A stretch of 64,000 bases of DNA from SAR92 clade bacterium (lineage in GTDB: Bacteria > Pseudomonadota > Gammaproteobacteria > Pseudomonadales > Porticoccaceae), in the NCBI GenBank assembly GCA_014381985.1, contig JACNKP010000081.1, positions 1 to 64,000 on the forward strand, read 5' to 3'. The notes beneath the pieces are model-generated. The model was given only the letters and a program-made list of their open reading frames with translations. It searched no databases and had not been told where the DNA came from. Positions 19,538-28,543 of the stretch are shown piece after piece; position 1 is the first letter of the stretch; each line of letters opens with the position of its first letter. The position numbers were made by a program, and so were the translations under genes.

Positions 19538-19689
19538 AGTAAGGTGTTCTCTCGATCAGTTAAGGTGCGACATAAATTACCACTTGGAACAAAGGTGCAG
19601 GCGTCTGGGGAAAAACTGCTTAGGTGTATTTATAGAATTAAATCTATATGTAACAGAAACAGAGGCTATTTACCTCAGGCCGTTAAGCT

Positions 19690-20883
19690 TTAGTCAGTCC
19701 AATAATGATTAATATCTTTGATGCCCCACCTTTCTGGCAGTTCAGGCCCGACGATCTTGTCTTTAATAGATGGGTCTGAAAAGTCGATAACTTCTGCTTT
19801 AATATACGTATTCAGCCTAGAGGAAAAAAACACCTTTACTCTAGGCTTCAGCAAAGTCCCTTTATTTTGTTCATAGACAACACCTATTTTACCGCTGGCA
19901 AGCCCGACTAAGCAGCCAATAGGGTAGATTCCTATCATCTTGACAAAACCTTGAAATAATTGAGGGTCAAAATGACCTTTCCATTGAGACATTCGCTGCA
20001 GAGCTTCAGCAGCGTTCCAACCTTTCTTGTAAGGGCGGTCTGAGGTAACAGCATCATAGACATCACAGATAGCCCCCATTCTCGATAGAAGACTAATCTG
20101 ATCTCCTTTAAGCCCCATTGGGTACCCAGAGCCATCAATTTTTTCGTGATGGTGCAGGCAAACATCCAGAGCCGTAGCACCAACGTTATAATGCTTAGTG
20201 AGTATTTTATAGCCTTCATCGGGATGAGTTTTCATTAACGCGTATTCTTGATCGGTTAATTTACCTGGCTTGTTTAAAATATCATCAGGCATTTTAGTCT
20301 TTCCGATATCATGTAAAAGGCCAGCGATTCCTGCGTCAGTGCACTCTTGTTGATCGAGGCCTATTGAATTGGCTAGCGCGATCATTAGAGCGCAGACCGC
20401 TACAGAATGCATATAGGTGTATTCGTCAGCTGTTTTAATTCGCATTATGCTAATCAGTGCATCAGAGTTGCGCATCACTGACTGAGATATTTCGCTCACC
20501 ACTGTTTTGGTAGTACTTAAATCAATAGATTTACCCATACGGGCGTCATTGAACATAGATTGAATTGCTTTTTTAGACTTGGCATAGACCTTGGTTGCTT
20601 GCTTAATCTCGTCCCCCATTGGCACGGTTTTAGGTGCCGGAATTATTTGATCGGGCAGTTCAGGCAGAATTAAATCACAGGGCTCAAAGTGGGTGACGAT
20701 GCCTAGCCCTTTATGGGTATCGATGACGACTTCGGTAATATTACTTTGCCGTATTGTGAGGATGTCTTTGTGAGACTCTAGAGTGAAATCCGAGCGCCAA
20801 AAAGGATGGTCTAACCATCTACCACAGAACTTATGCACATGCATGCCGAGTGTTAAGTCCCTAGTGTTGATTTTTTTAAGCAT
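19690..20883 (-). CDS. HD-GYP domain protein with N-terminal DUF3391 (c-di-GMP phosphodiesterase candidate)
   Basis: A 397-residue protein (403 if the ORF-track ATG at 20901 is used; the inner ATG at 20883 has AAGGA about 10 nt upstream). The N-terminus matches DUF3391 (INTRDLTLGMHV). The C-terminal HD-GYP domain has the metal pair LLHDIGKTKMP, later HHEKIDGSGYP (here the GYP triplet is intact), and CDVYDAVTSDRPYK. With all these residues present it is likely an active phosphodiesterase degrading cyclic di-GMP. It has no receiver domain or membrane segment. It is a single-gene unit and its controlled process is unknown. Confidence 0.92.
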   Translation of the reverse strand: MLKKINTRDLTLGMHVHKFCGRWLDHPFWRSDFTLESHKDILTIRQSNITEVVIDTHKGLGIVTHFEPCDLILPELPDQIIPAPKTVPMGDEIKQATKVYAKSKKAIQSMFNDARMGKSIDLSTTKTVVSEISQSVMRNSDALISIMRIKTADEYTYMHSVAVCALMIALANSIGLDQQECTDAGIAGLLHDIGKTKMPDDILNKPGKLTDQEYALMKTHPDEGYKILTKHYNVGATALDVCLHHHEKIDGSGYPMGLKGDQISLLSRMGAICDVYDAVTSDRPYKKGWNAAEALQRMSQWKGHFDPQLFQGFVKMIGIYPIGCLVGLASGKIGVVYEQNKGTLLKPRVKVFFSSRLNTYIKAEVIDFSDPSIKDKIVGPELPERWGIKDINHYWTD

Positions 20884-21122
20884 CACGGTAATGTCCTTCA
20901 TGGCTCAAAATAAAAATAAAGTCTGTTTTTGGCCTTTGAGATTTGCTGACTCGTTGGGCAATATAGGATGCTATAACCATGCTGCGAAATATCTTCAGTG
21001 TGCTGTGAGCAACGACACCATAACTTTATTATATCTATACATTTATGTATAAGTATAAAACCATTTGTAGTGTGCGTTGTCTATCTTTGAGTGAGCTATT
21101 TTGAATAACTTAAGGGTGGCAT

Positions 21123-21326
21123 ATGGAGCGGCAATCGAGGAGACTAATCATTATCGGGTTACTTTTGTCCGTTATAAACTTGTTCGTTATTTCATGTGAT
21201 CAGGATGCCTTTGTCACACTAAGCGTATTTTTTTTGCTTTTTATGTTGTCCAGTCAGTCTTGGATTAGTCTTTTGTTTGTGCGCCTAAGGCAAAGGCTCA
21301 TTTTTAAACAAAAGAGGGGGAGTTAA
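21123..21326 (+). CDS. Small predicted membrane protein, copy 1
   Basis: A 67-residue ORF with two hydrophobic stretches (about residues 8-24 and 29-52) and a basic C-terminal tail (LRQRLIFKQKRGS), so two membrane helices are likely. I do not recognise the family. A plausible ribosome site, AAGGG, sits 6 nt before the ATG. An almost identical copy (one residue different) lies at 22247-22450. The upstream regions of the two copies differ, yet both keep a Shine-Dalgarno, which favours it being a real gene. It converges with the M16 tail copy and shares a bidirectional terminator with it. Confidence 0.5.
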   Translation: MERQSRRLIIIGLLLSVINLFVISCDQDAFVTLSVFFLLFMLSSQSWISLLFVRLRQRLIFKQKRGS

Positions 21327-21427
21327 GGGAATATTTAAGGCATCCAAAGATTCTAACGACCCAAAGGGGATGCCACGCAAGCATGATGTCCATGCCTCAA
21401 CTGCAAGGGCCCATCGGCAGACCAAAA

Positions 21428-21449
21428 GGGACTAGAGCATACTAGTCCC
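21428..21449. terminator. Hairpin terminator in repeat copy 1
   Basis: GGGACTAG-AGCATA-CTAGTCCC, an 8-bp perfect stem, lies between the 67-aa ORF and the M16 tail copy. The minus-strand exit reads CCCTTTTGG, giving a short T-run, so it most likely serves the minus-strand transcript. Confidence 0.6.
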
Positions 21450-21469
21450 CCACATTAGATCACTAACCT

Positions 21470-21739
21470 CTAGATTTGATAATCCAAGACTTTATACCCA
21501 AGGGCTTTAAGCTGGGGTCGCAGAGTCTTTGCATCACCAACAACAACCATTAACATATCGTCAACGGCGAGGTGCTTTTTAGCGAGCGCATTGATCTCAG
21601 CTTTAGTGATATTGGTCACTATTTCAGCGCGCTGACGCACAAAGTCTGGGGTTAGGTCGTGCTCTAAAATCTGCGCCAAGAAGGCCAACTTGGCTCTCGG
21701 GGTTTCATATTTTAGGGCGTCTTTTTGATTGATTTCCAT
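21470..21739 (-). pseudogene. Duplicated C-terminal fragment of the M16 peptidase
   Basis: An 89-codon open frame whose last 88 codons repeat the C-terminus of the full M16 peptidase at 22594-25446 exactly. The fusion point is at 21734/21735; beyond it the sequence supplies a chance ATG. It contains only part of the last M16 domain, without zinc ligands or the substrate-binding Arg/Tyr pair, and has no Shine-Dalgarno. It lies 55 bp downstream of the cupin gene in the same direction, so it may be transcribed but is unlikely to be functional. It is best read as a by-product of the 613-bp duplication. Confidence 0.85.
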
Positions 21740-21794
21740 AAAATGTAATCTAAAGATGGCCCCAGCTATTGTTATTACACGATAAGGGGGACGG

Positions 21795-22145
21795 TTATAG
21801 TTTAATATCGAAGTGTTTAATCACGGATTCTAAGATTTCCCAGGTACCTTTAAATCCGGCTTCGACCACAAAGGCATCCCCAGGGCCCACATTAATGGGC
21901 TCCTCGTCGTCGGGTGTGATGGTGATTCTGCCTTCTATGAGATGAACAAATTCATACTCTGAATAGGTTGCATGGTAGGTTCCCGGAGTGGCCGTCCAGA
22001 TACCAGAAATCATGCTCCCATCATTTGAGGTATGAAGCACCCAAGTTTTCATGGTTGGCTCACCTTTGACGATCGTCCAACCCTCTAGATCTTCACTGAG
22101 CATTTCAGCTGATTGCTGATTGTCGAGTTTAAATAAATGTTTCAT
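21795..22145 (-). CDS. Small cupin-domain protein (DUF861/cupin_3 type)
   Basis: A 116-residue single-domain beta-barrel protein. The segment SGIWTATPGTYHATYSEYEFVHLIEGRI followed by INVGPGDAFVVEAGFKGTWEI matches the cupin_3 group, which includes (S)-ureidoglycine aminohydrolase-like and many uncharacterised proteins. Metal-binding residues are reduced compared with classical cupins: a His in TYHATYSEYE and Glu residues are the visible candidates. It sits alone between the two 613-bp repeats, downstream on the minus strand of the M16 peptidase. No functional link to that peptidase is evident. Confidence 0.85.
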   Translation of the reverse strand: MKHLFKLDNQQSAEMLSEDLEGWTIVKGEPTMKTWVLHTSNDGSMISGIWTATPGTYHATYSEYEFVHLIEGRITITPDDEEPINVGPGDAFVVEAGFKGTWEILESVIKHFDIKL

Positions 22146-22246
22146 TTATAGAGTCCTTTTATAAGCAGTGTTAAGAGTCCCTTAAGATTTGCAATATAAC
22201 CTACATAGGGTAATTACACGATTTTGACTAACTTGAGGAACAGTGT

Positions 22247-22450
22247 ATGGAGCGGCAATCGACGAGACTAATCATTATCGGGTTACTTTTGTCCGTTATA
22301 AACTTGTTCGTTATTTCATGTGATCAGGATGCCTTTGTCACACTAAGCGTATTTTTTTTGCTTTTTATGTTGTCCAGTCAGTCTTGGATTAGTCTTTTGT
22401 TTGTGCGCCTAAGGCAAAGGCTCATTTTTAAACAAAAGAGGGGGAGTTAA
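22247..22450 (+). CDS. Small predicted membrane protein, copy 2
   Basis: A 67-residue ORF identical to the one at 21123-21326 except Thr for Arg at position 6. A good ribosome-binding site (GAGGAA, 8 nt spacing) precedes the ATG. It is convergent with the M16 peptidase gene and divergent from the cupin gene, so its promoter would lie in the roughly 100 bp upstream of the cupin start. Two predicted transmembrane helices; family unknown. Confidence 0.5.
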   Translation: MERQSTRLIIIGLLLSVINLFVISCDQDAFVTLSVFFLLFMLSSQSWISLLFVRLRQRLIFKQKRGS

Positions 22451-22551
22451 GGGAATATTTAAGGCATCCAAAGATTCTAACGACCCAAAGGGGATGCCAC
22501 GCAAGCATGATGTCCATGCCTCAACTGCAAGGGCCCATCGGCAGACCAAAA

Positions 22552-22573
22552 GGGACTAGAGCATACTAGTCCC
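22552..22573. terminator. Hairpin terminator downstream of the M16 peptidase gene
   Basis: Second copy of GGGACTAG-AGCATA-CTAGTCCC, 21 bp past the M16 stop codon on the minus strand, followed on that strand by CCCTTTTGG. It probably ends the M16 transcript and, from the other side, the 67-aa ORF transcript. Confidence 0.62.
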
Positions 22574-22593
22574 CCACATTAGATCACTAACCT

Positions 22594-25446
22594 CTAGATT
22601 TGATAATCCAAGACTTTATACCCAAGGGCTTTAAGCTGGGGTCGCAGAGTCTTTGCATCACCAACAACAACCATTAACATATCGTCAACGGCGAGGTGCT
22701 TTTTAGCGAGCGCATTGATCTCAGCTTTAGTGATATTGGTCACTATTTCAGCGCGCTGACGCACAAAGTCTGGGGTTAGGTCGTGCTCTAAAATCTGCGC
22801 CAAGAAGGCCAACTTGGCTCTCGGGGTTTCATATTTTAGGGCGTCTTTTTGATTGATTGAGTTACGCATAAACATCAACTCATCATCCGTAATTCCACGT
22901 TCAGAATAGTCTTTGATCTCATTAATAAATTCGACAATAGACTTATCCGTTGCGTCCGCTCGTACTTCTGCGGTCGCGGTGTAATAACCAGACAATTTGC
23001 CGCCATTAAAATAGGATCTAGCACCATAGGTGTAGCCTTTATCTTCTCGCAGATTTAAATTAATGCGACTGTTAAAGGCCCCACCAAGCGCGAAATTCAT
23101 TAGCGATGATTTGTAGTATTCACCGGTAATATCTTCAGTCATGGAGCGCTTTCCTATTCGAATAGCAGATTGAGCGGCGTCATCTTTATTGACCAGATAA
23201 ATCACACCCATTTTGCCGTCACCTTCTGGCAGAGATAAATTTAGATCGACAGCTTTTCCTTCCCAGTCTTCCAATATAGAGAGTGATTTAGTCAGTTCAG
23301 CCTGACCTAAGTCAGATACCGCAATCAACTGTCCGCCAAAAGGTTTTACCTGTTGTTGATAAAACGCTTTAACATCATCCAACGAGATATTGGTAAGCGA
23401 TTTTTCATTACCAGAGCTTGGCATAGCAGCAATATTATCAGCGTTCAGCAGTTGTCGATAGGCTGTGGAGGCTAAATAACCAGCATCTTTCCTATTATTT
23501 AGTGTGCCTTGAATGGCATTGCTCTTTAATCGCTCGAATTCACTTTCCAGAAACGCAGGGGCTCTAAGTTGTTCATTGACTAGGGTTAGGGTCGCATCTA
23601 AATTTTTAGTCAGTGAACTAATATTAATATTTAGGTAAAGGTTGCCGGCAGAGATGTAAATTGAACTGCCAAGCTTTTGCAGGGCCTTACTCATTTCTTC
23701 GGCACTACGTTCTGTTGTTGATTCTTTAAGCATGCTAGCAACTAAGCCAGCGGTACCTGCTGTATTTTTGGCGTTGTAGTAGTGGCCAGCAGGAATTTTT
23801 AGTAATACCGACGTAGTCGGGGTTTCGATGCTTTGAGCGCCTAGAATGGATATGCCATTATCAAAATTATGCTGCCACATTTCTGGAATATCGACGGCTT
23901 TGTTAGCGCCTGCAATGGGAATTATACTTCGATCAAAATCATCGACTCCTTTGCGCACAGCAATATCATCTTCAGAGGTGGAGGCTCCGTCGCCTGCGCT
24001 TCTTGGGCCAGGCACAAAATTATCTTTTGCCGCTATTGCGCTTAGTTGGCCATTAGGTACCACGCTCATTATCACGCCATGCTGATCTTTAATGTATTTT
24101 TTAAAGACACGCATAACATCTTCTTTGCTTACATTATTGTAGCGGGCTATGTCTTGTGCAATGTAGTTAGGGTTGTTGGAGAAGGTTTGATTAGCGGCTA
24201 ACTGGCTCACTTTGCCTGACACACTTTGCAGACCAAAGATAAATGAGGCTTCCATATCAGCTTTAGCCTTTAGCAAATCATCATCTTCAACACCTCGCTG
24301 TTCGAATTCAACCAAGGTGTCGCGGATAACGTTTTCAATGTCAGAGAGTGATTTGCCGGAAGCGGGATGTGGTAGTGCGTATAAGCTAAAAGTACAGCTC
24401 AATTCAGCGCAGGGATGGCTCACTTCAGCTTGCACTGCAAATTGTGTTTTGACTAAGTTTTTATACAGTAGAGATGCCTTCCCGCCACCCAATATGCTGG
24501 ACAAGACATCCAAAGGGGCTTCGTCCGCATGACGCAGTGAAACTGTTGGATAGGTCATGTAAAGGAGCGGCAGATGAACGTTGTCTTCCATCGAGATATA
24601 ACGATCTTCAGCAATCTCAATCACTGATTTTTCTGGCATGGCCACTTCGGGACCCCGAGGGATTGAACCAAAGTATTTTTTAACCAGAACTAATGTCTCG
24701 GTAATATTAATGTCACCGCCAATGGTGAGTGTCGCATTATTGGGTCCGTACCATCGAAGAAAGAAAGCTTTTAAATCGTTCACATTGACGCGATTCAAGT
24801 CATCCAAGTAACCGATTACTGGCCATGAATAGGCGTGGCCAGCAGGGTAAAGCGCTTCAGATACTCGCTCATTAAGGCGACCATAAGGTCGATTGTCGAC
24901 ACGCTGACCGCGTTCATTTTTTACAGTTTCACGTTGCACCTCAAATTTTTCTTGGGTAACGGCATCCACTAAAAATCCCATTCGGTCGGCTTCAAGCCAG
25001 AGCATCTTTTCTAATTGATTCGCTGGCACTGTTTGAAAATAGTTAGTGCGATCAGTATTGGTTGTCCCATTCATTGTGCCACCTGCCTCGGTGACTAACT
25101 TAAAGTGCTGCTCGTCGTCGACGTTTTCTGAGCCCTGGAACATCATATGTTCGAAAAAGTGCGCAAATCCAGACTTGCCCAAATCTTCTCTTCCTGACCC
25201 CACATGATAGGTGATGTCGACGTGAACTAAAGGGTCTGAATTGTCTGAATGTAAAATCAGAGTTAAACCATTATCCAGCACAAACTTCTGATAAGGGATA
25301 ATAGTCTTACCATTCTCGCCAATCACTTCCTCAACGAATTCAATTCCTTCGATAGAGGAGACTGATTCTTTGTTGTTATTTGGATTTTCTTCACCTTGGC
25401 AAGCGGCTAGGCAGAGGATAATAAGTAGAATGGACCAATTTTTCAT
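22594..25446 (-). CDS. M16 family zinc peptidase lipoprotein (pitrilysin/PqqL-like)
   Basis: A 950-residue two-half insulinase-family peptidase. A lipobox (LCLAAC, Cys16) predicts anchoring to an outer or inner membrane. The first half carries the inverted zinc motif HFFEH (residues 96-100) in SGFAHFFEHMMFQGSEN, with the downstream Glu expected near residue 175. The second half lacks the HxxEH and has the substrate-binding segment LREDKGYTYGARSYF. Such proteins degrade short or unfolded peptides in the periplasm. Its last 88 codons are part of the 613-bp repeat. It is divergent from the S9 oligopeptidase gene, forming a peptidase pair likely used in peptide nutrition. Confidence 0.94.
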   Translation of the reverse strand: MKNWSILLIILCLAACQGEENPNNNKESVSSIEGIEFVEEVIGENGKTIIPYQKFVLDNGLTLILHSDNSDPLVHVDITYHVGSGREDLGKSGFAHFFEHMMFQGSENVDDEQHFKLVTEAGGTMNGTTNTDRTNYFQTVPANQLEKMLWLEADRMGFLVDAVTQEKFEVQRETVKNERGQRVDNRPYGRLNERVSEALYPAGHAYSWPVIGYLDDLNRVNVNDLKAFFLRWYGPNNATLTIGGDINITETLVLVKKYFGSIPRGPEVAMPEKSVIEIAEDRYISMEDNVHLPLLYMTYPTVSLRHADEAPLDVLSSILGGGKASLLYKNLVKTQFAVQAEVSHPCAELSCTFSLYALPHPASGKSLSDIENVIRDTLVEFEQRGVEDDDLLKAKADMEASFIFGLQSVSGKVSQLAANQTFSNNPNYIAQDIARYNNVSKEDVMRVFKKYIKDQHGVIMSVVPNGQLSAIAAKDNFVPGPRSAGDGASTSEDDIAVRKGVDDFDRSIIPIAGANKAVDIPEMWQHNFDNGISILGAQSIETPTTSVLLKIPAGHYYNAKNTAGTAGLVASMLKESTTERSAEEMSKALQKLGSSIYISAGNLYLNINISSLTKNLDATLTLVNEQLRAPAFLESEFERLKSNAIQGTLNNRKDAGYLASTAYRQLLNADNIAAMPSSGNEKSLTNISLDDVKAFYQQQVKPFGGQLIAVSDLGQAELTKSLSILEDWEGKAVDLNLSLPEGDGKMGVIYLVNKDDAAQSAIRIGKRSMTEDITGEYYKSSLMNFALGGAFNSRINLNLREDKGYTYGARSYFNGGKLSGYYTATAEVRADATDKSIVEFINEIKDYSERGITDDELMFMRNSINQKDALKYETPRAKLAFLAQILEHDLTPDFVRQRAEIVTNITKAEINALAKKHLAVDDMLMVVVGDAKTLRPQLKALGYKVLDYQI

Positions 25447-25749
25447 TGTAGCTCTCCTGAGAAATATTTTGTCTTGGCTATCATCGATTTTTGTGAAAAC
25501 AGTAAATGCCTAAAATATTTTAAATCGAATTTTCGTACCGCATTCTTGACTTCAATTATCAATATTACAAGAACAATTTTCTTTTTTGCGCAACATGTAA
25601 ATACCAATAGAAAACGTTTTGTTTCCTAGGCGACTAATATCTCAAGTAGACTTAATAAATATTCGAAGTCGTTATTCTTCATGATTTATACTACACGTTA
25701 TACGGGGATATCATGATCTCTGGACTAGCCACTTTATAAAGGACTAAAA
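25447..25749. other. Divergent promoter region of the two peptidase genes, no gene seen
   Basis: About 300 bp of AT-rich DNA between the divergent M16 and S9 peptidase genes. I saw no conserved hairpin, repeat or ORF. Shared regulation of the two peptidases from this region is possible. Confidence 0.5.
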
Positions 25750-27924
25750 ATGACAGCACTTAAGAGAGTATCACTATTAGTAATGCTTGGACTTGGCTTT
25801 TTGCTGAGTGCTTGCCTGGAGAATGGGGATCGTCAAAAACATGGTGAGCTCCAGGTGGGTTTCAGCGTGTATGCAGAAACCCGCAAAGGTGAGGTGATTG
25901 ATCATTATTTTGACATGCCGGTTGCTGATCCATACCGTTGGCTGGAAGATGACATGAGCTTAGAGACTGGGGCTTGGGTGGCAGCACAAAACGCAGTCAC
26001 CTTTGGCTATCTAAGTAAGATTCCTTATCGAGAGGCCGTTAGAAAACGTTTAGAGGTTCTATGGGATTACGAGAAAGTTAGCGCCCCCTTCAAAGAAGGG
26101 GCTTACACTTACTTTTATAGAAACACCGGACTGCAAAATCAATATGTTGTTTATCGCTACGCAGATAATGGCGAACCGGAAGTATTCTTAGACCCCAATA
26201 CGTTTAGCGAAGAGGGAACCACCTCTTTATCAACACTGAGCTTCTCTGGTGATGGTTCGCTTGCGGCCTATTCTATTTCAGAAGCAGGTAGTGACTGGCG
26301 CAAAATTATTACCATTGATGTGGAGACTAAGCAGCGCTTAGAGGCTCCTATTGTTGATGTGAAGTTTTCTGGAATTGCCTGGAATGGGCAAGACGGATTC
26401 TTTTATTCGAGTTATGAAAAGCCTGAGGGTAGTGAGCTTTCAGCAAAAACAGATCAGCATAAGCTGTACTACCATAAGTTGGGGACTGCCCAACAACAAG
26501 ACAAGATTATTTTTGGTGGTACCCCTGAACAGAAGCGCCGTTATGTAGGCGGAGATGTTACCGAAGATGGCCGATATTTAGTGATATCTGGCGCAGTGTC
26601 AACGTCTGGGAACGATCTTTATCTGAAAGATTTAACTGTGCCTAATTCGCCACTGGTGACAATTTTAGATGACACTAATTCAGAAGCCTATGTCATTGAT
26701 AATATCGGAACTCAGCTGTACATAGTGACCGACCGAGACGCGCCCAATCAGCGCATTGTGACGGTTGATGCGGTAAATCCAACACCTGAAAAATGGGAGG
26801 ACTTTATTGTTGAGACTGAGCATGTGCTGTCTGCATCAACTGGTGGTGGGTATTTCTTCGCAGAATATATGGTTAATGCGCTTTCAAAGGTTTATCAGTA
26901 TGACTATCAAGGAAATCGGCTTGGCGAGGTCGAATTATCTGGTCTGGGAAGCGCAAGTGCCATTCGCGGCAATAGAGAAGATACTAAGTTGTATTATTCT
27001 TTTACTAACTACAATACGCCGCCAACTATTTTCGAACTCGACGTAGAGGAAAATACATCTACAGTATTTAAAGAATCAGGCGCTGGGTTTGCTAGCGAAG
27101 ATTATATTTCATCTCAGCATTTTTACGCCTCAAAGGATGGCGTCCAAATCCCAATGATGATTACCCATAAAAAAGGTTTGGTTTTAAATGGTAAAAATCC
27201 AACCATCCTATATGGCTATGGCGGCTTCAACATCAGTCTGACACCTTCATTTAACATTGCCAACGCATTCTGGTTAGAACAGGGGGGGGTGTATGCGGTG
27301 CCGAATCTGCGTGGCGGTGGCGAGTACGGCAAGCAGTGGCACGATGCGGGAACTCAATTCAACAAACAAAATGTGTTTGACGACTTTATCGCCGCCGCGG
27401 AATATCTCATCGATAATTACTATACCTCTAGTGATTATTTGGCAATTAACGGACGATCTAATGGAGGTCTCTTGGTTGGAGCTGTGATGACCCAAAGACC
27501 TAGTTTAATGGCTGTTGCTCTTCCAGGCGTCGGAGTTATGGATATGCTGAGATACCACACTTTTACCGCGGGCGCGGGGTGGGCCTACGACTATGGTACA
27601 TCAGAGCAAAGTCCAGAGATGTTTGAATATCTGAAAGGTTATTCCCCAGTACATAACGTTAATAAAGGAATAGAATACCCAGCAACCTTAGTGACTACAG
27701 GGGATCATGACGATAGGGTTGTTCCCGCCCATTCATTTAAATTTGCAGCACAATTACAAGAAAAACAAGCAGGTCAAAGTCCCACGTTGATTCGAATTGA
27801 GACTAATGCGGGTCATGGATCAGGAACCCCTGTATCGAAAATTATAGAGCAGTACGCAGATAAATTCAGTTTTACACTTTTTAATATGGGTTTTTACCAG
27901 CTACCGGTAATGAAAGCAGAGTAA
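25750..27924 (+). CDS. Prolyl oligopeptidase family (S9A) lipoprotein
   Basis: A 724-residue serine peptidase that cleaves short peptides after proline. The N-terminus has a lipobox (LLSAC, Cys22). A seven-bladed propeller (about residues 100-450) precedes the alpha/beta-hydrolase domain, and the family N-terminal DPYRWLEDD is present. The catalytic triad can be placed: Ser570 in NGRSNGG, Asp654 or 655 in GDHDDRVVP, and His689 in NAGHGSG. Length and motif spacing are normal for prolyl oligopeptidases, though most are cytosolic; export as a lipoprotein is common in marine gammaproteobacteria and fits peptide scavenging. It is followed by azurin after about 100 bp with a hairpin between. Confidence 0.95.
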   Translation: MTALKRVSLLVMLGLGFLLSACLENGDRQKHGELQVGFSVYAETRKGEVIDHYFDMPVADPYRWLEDDMSLETGAWVAAQNAVTFGYLSKIPYREAVRKRLEVLWDYEKVSAPFKEGAYTYFYRNTGLQNQYVVYRYADNGEPEVFLDPNTFSEEGTTSLSTLSFSGDGSLAAYSISEAGSDWRKIITIDVETKQRLEAPIVDVKFSGIAWNGQDGFFYSSYEKPEGSELSAKTDQHKLYYHKLGTAQQQDKIIFGGTPEQKRRYVGGDVTEDGRYLVISGAVSTSGNDLYLKDLTVPNSPLVTILDDTNSEAYVIDNIGTQLYIVTDRDAPNQRIVTVDAVNPTPEKWEDFIVETEHVLSASTGGGYFFAEYMVNALSKVYQYDYQGNRLGEVELSGLGSASAIRGNREDTKLYYSFTNYNTPPTIFELDVEENTSTVFKESGAGFASEDYISSQHFYASKDGVQIPMMITHKKGLVLNGKNPTILYGYGGFNISLTPSFNIANAFWLEQGGVYAVPNLRGGGEYGKQWHDAGTQFNKQNVFDDFIAAAEYLIDNYYTSSDYLAINGRSNGGLLVGAVMTQRPSLMAVALPGVGVMDMLRYHTFTAGAGWAYDYGTSEQSPEMFEYLKGYSPVHNVNKGIEYPATLVTTGDHDDRVVPAHSFKFAAQLQEKQAGQSPTLIRIETNAGHGSGTPVSKIIEQYADKFSFTLFNMGFYQLPVMKAE

Positions 27925-27926
27925 TG

Positions 27927-27954
27927 GAGCACTATTTTTAAAAAAATAGTGCTC
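27927..27954 (+). terminator. Hairpin after the S9 peptidase gene
   Basis: GAGCACTATTTTT / AAAAATAGTGCTC forms a 13-bp perfect stem just after the stop codon, with a very short loop. There is no T-run after it because the T/A tract is inside the stem, so termination efficiency is uncertain. Confidence 0.5.
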
Positions 27955-28021
27955 ATCCAATTACTTTTGGAATTCGTAAGCTACAATTACAACGGTCGTT
28001 AAACTTTACAATGGAGTCTTT

Positions 28022-28474
28022 ATGAAGCAAATCACGAAATTTTTTATTTTGGTTGGGGTAGTATCATTTACTAGCCTGTCTCAGGCAGCCTGTAGCTTTG
28101 ACGTTGAGGTGGGCGATTATCTTAAATTCAGCACCCCAGACATGGCAGTAGAGAAAAGCTGTGAGTCGATAACGGTTAATCTTAAGCATAGCGGGAAATT
28201 ACCGGCAAACATAATGGGTCATAACTGGGTATTATCGGCTGATGCTGATGTGCAGGCGCTTGCCACTGAAGGCATGAGTGCTGGATTGGTCAGTAATTAT
28301 GTCCCGCCGGGCGACGCAAGGGTATTGGCCGTAACATCTGTGATCGGCGGAGGCGAGAGCACTAGCGTGACCTTCTCCACGGCAGGATTGGTGAGTGGCG
28401 ATGCTTATACTTTTTTCTGTTCTTTCCCCGGACATTCGTACAGTATGCGCGGTGCATTGACGGTTAACCCGTAA
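28022..28474 (+). CDS. azu: Azurin, periplasmic type I copper protein
   Basis: A 150-residue precursor of the blue copper electron carrier azurin. The copper ligands are all present: His67 in IMGHNW, Cys133 and His138 in FFCSFPGHS, and Met142 in SMRG. These correspond to His46, Cys112, His117 and Met121 of mature azurins with a constant offset of 21, which matches the predicted signal peptide ending SLSQA. The disulfide cysteines near the N-terminus (ACSFD and KSCES) are kept. It donates or accepts electrons in periplasmic redox chains. Its gene is monocistronic, with a strong terminator after it. A functional link with the window's PQQ dehydrogenase is possible but speculative. Confidence 0.96.
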   Translation: MKQITKFFILVGVVSFTSLSQAACSFDVEVGDYLKFSTPDMAVEKSCESITVNLKHSGKLPANIMGHNWVLSADADVQALATEGMSAGLVSNYVPPGDARVLAVTSVIGGGESTSVTFSTAGLVSGDAYTFFCSFPGHSYSMRGALTVNP

Positions 28475-28489
28475 AGACAGATAGAACTA

Positions 28490-28519
28490 AAAACGGCCAC
28501 TTTTTGTGGCCGTTTTTTT
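28490..28519. terminator. Strong intrinsic terminator of azurin
   Basis: AAAACGGCCAC-TTTTT-GTGGCCGTTTT is an 11-bp perfect stem followed by a T-run on the plus strand. A preceding A-tract makes it usable by the convergent fpr gene too. Confidence 0.88.
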
Positions 28520-28543
28520 GTCTCAGAGATAGTCAAATAGCCC

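Larger units (their letters stand above)
21122..21734. repeat. 613-bp direct repeat, copy 1
   Basis: This segment is identical to 22246-22858 (offset 1124 bp) apart from one base I could find, G versus C in the sixth codon of the 67-aa ORF. It contains the 67-aa ORF on the plus strand, a hairpin terminator, and the last 88 codons of the M16 peptidase on the minus strand. The two copies flank 511 bp carrying the cupin gene. Outside the right boundary (21735 on) the copies are unrelated. Outside the left boundary a further 18 bp matches imperfectly. Confidence 0.95.
22246..22858. repeat. 613-bp direct repeat, copy 2 (contains the true M16 3' end)
   Basis: Counterpart of copy 1 at 21122-21734. 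Here the minus-strand content is contiguous with the full-length M16 peptidase gene, so this copy is the original location of the peptidase tail. The downstream 67-aa ORF has Thr instead of Arg at residue 6. Confidence 0.95.

Noticed and set aside
21122-22858. Insertion sequence or transposon as the explanation of the repeats
   Set aside because: No transposase, no terminal inverted repeats and no target-site duplication were seen; the repeat contains host gene sequence.
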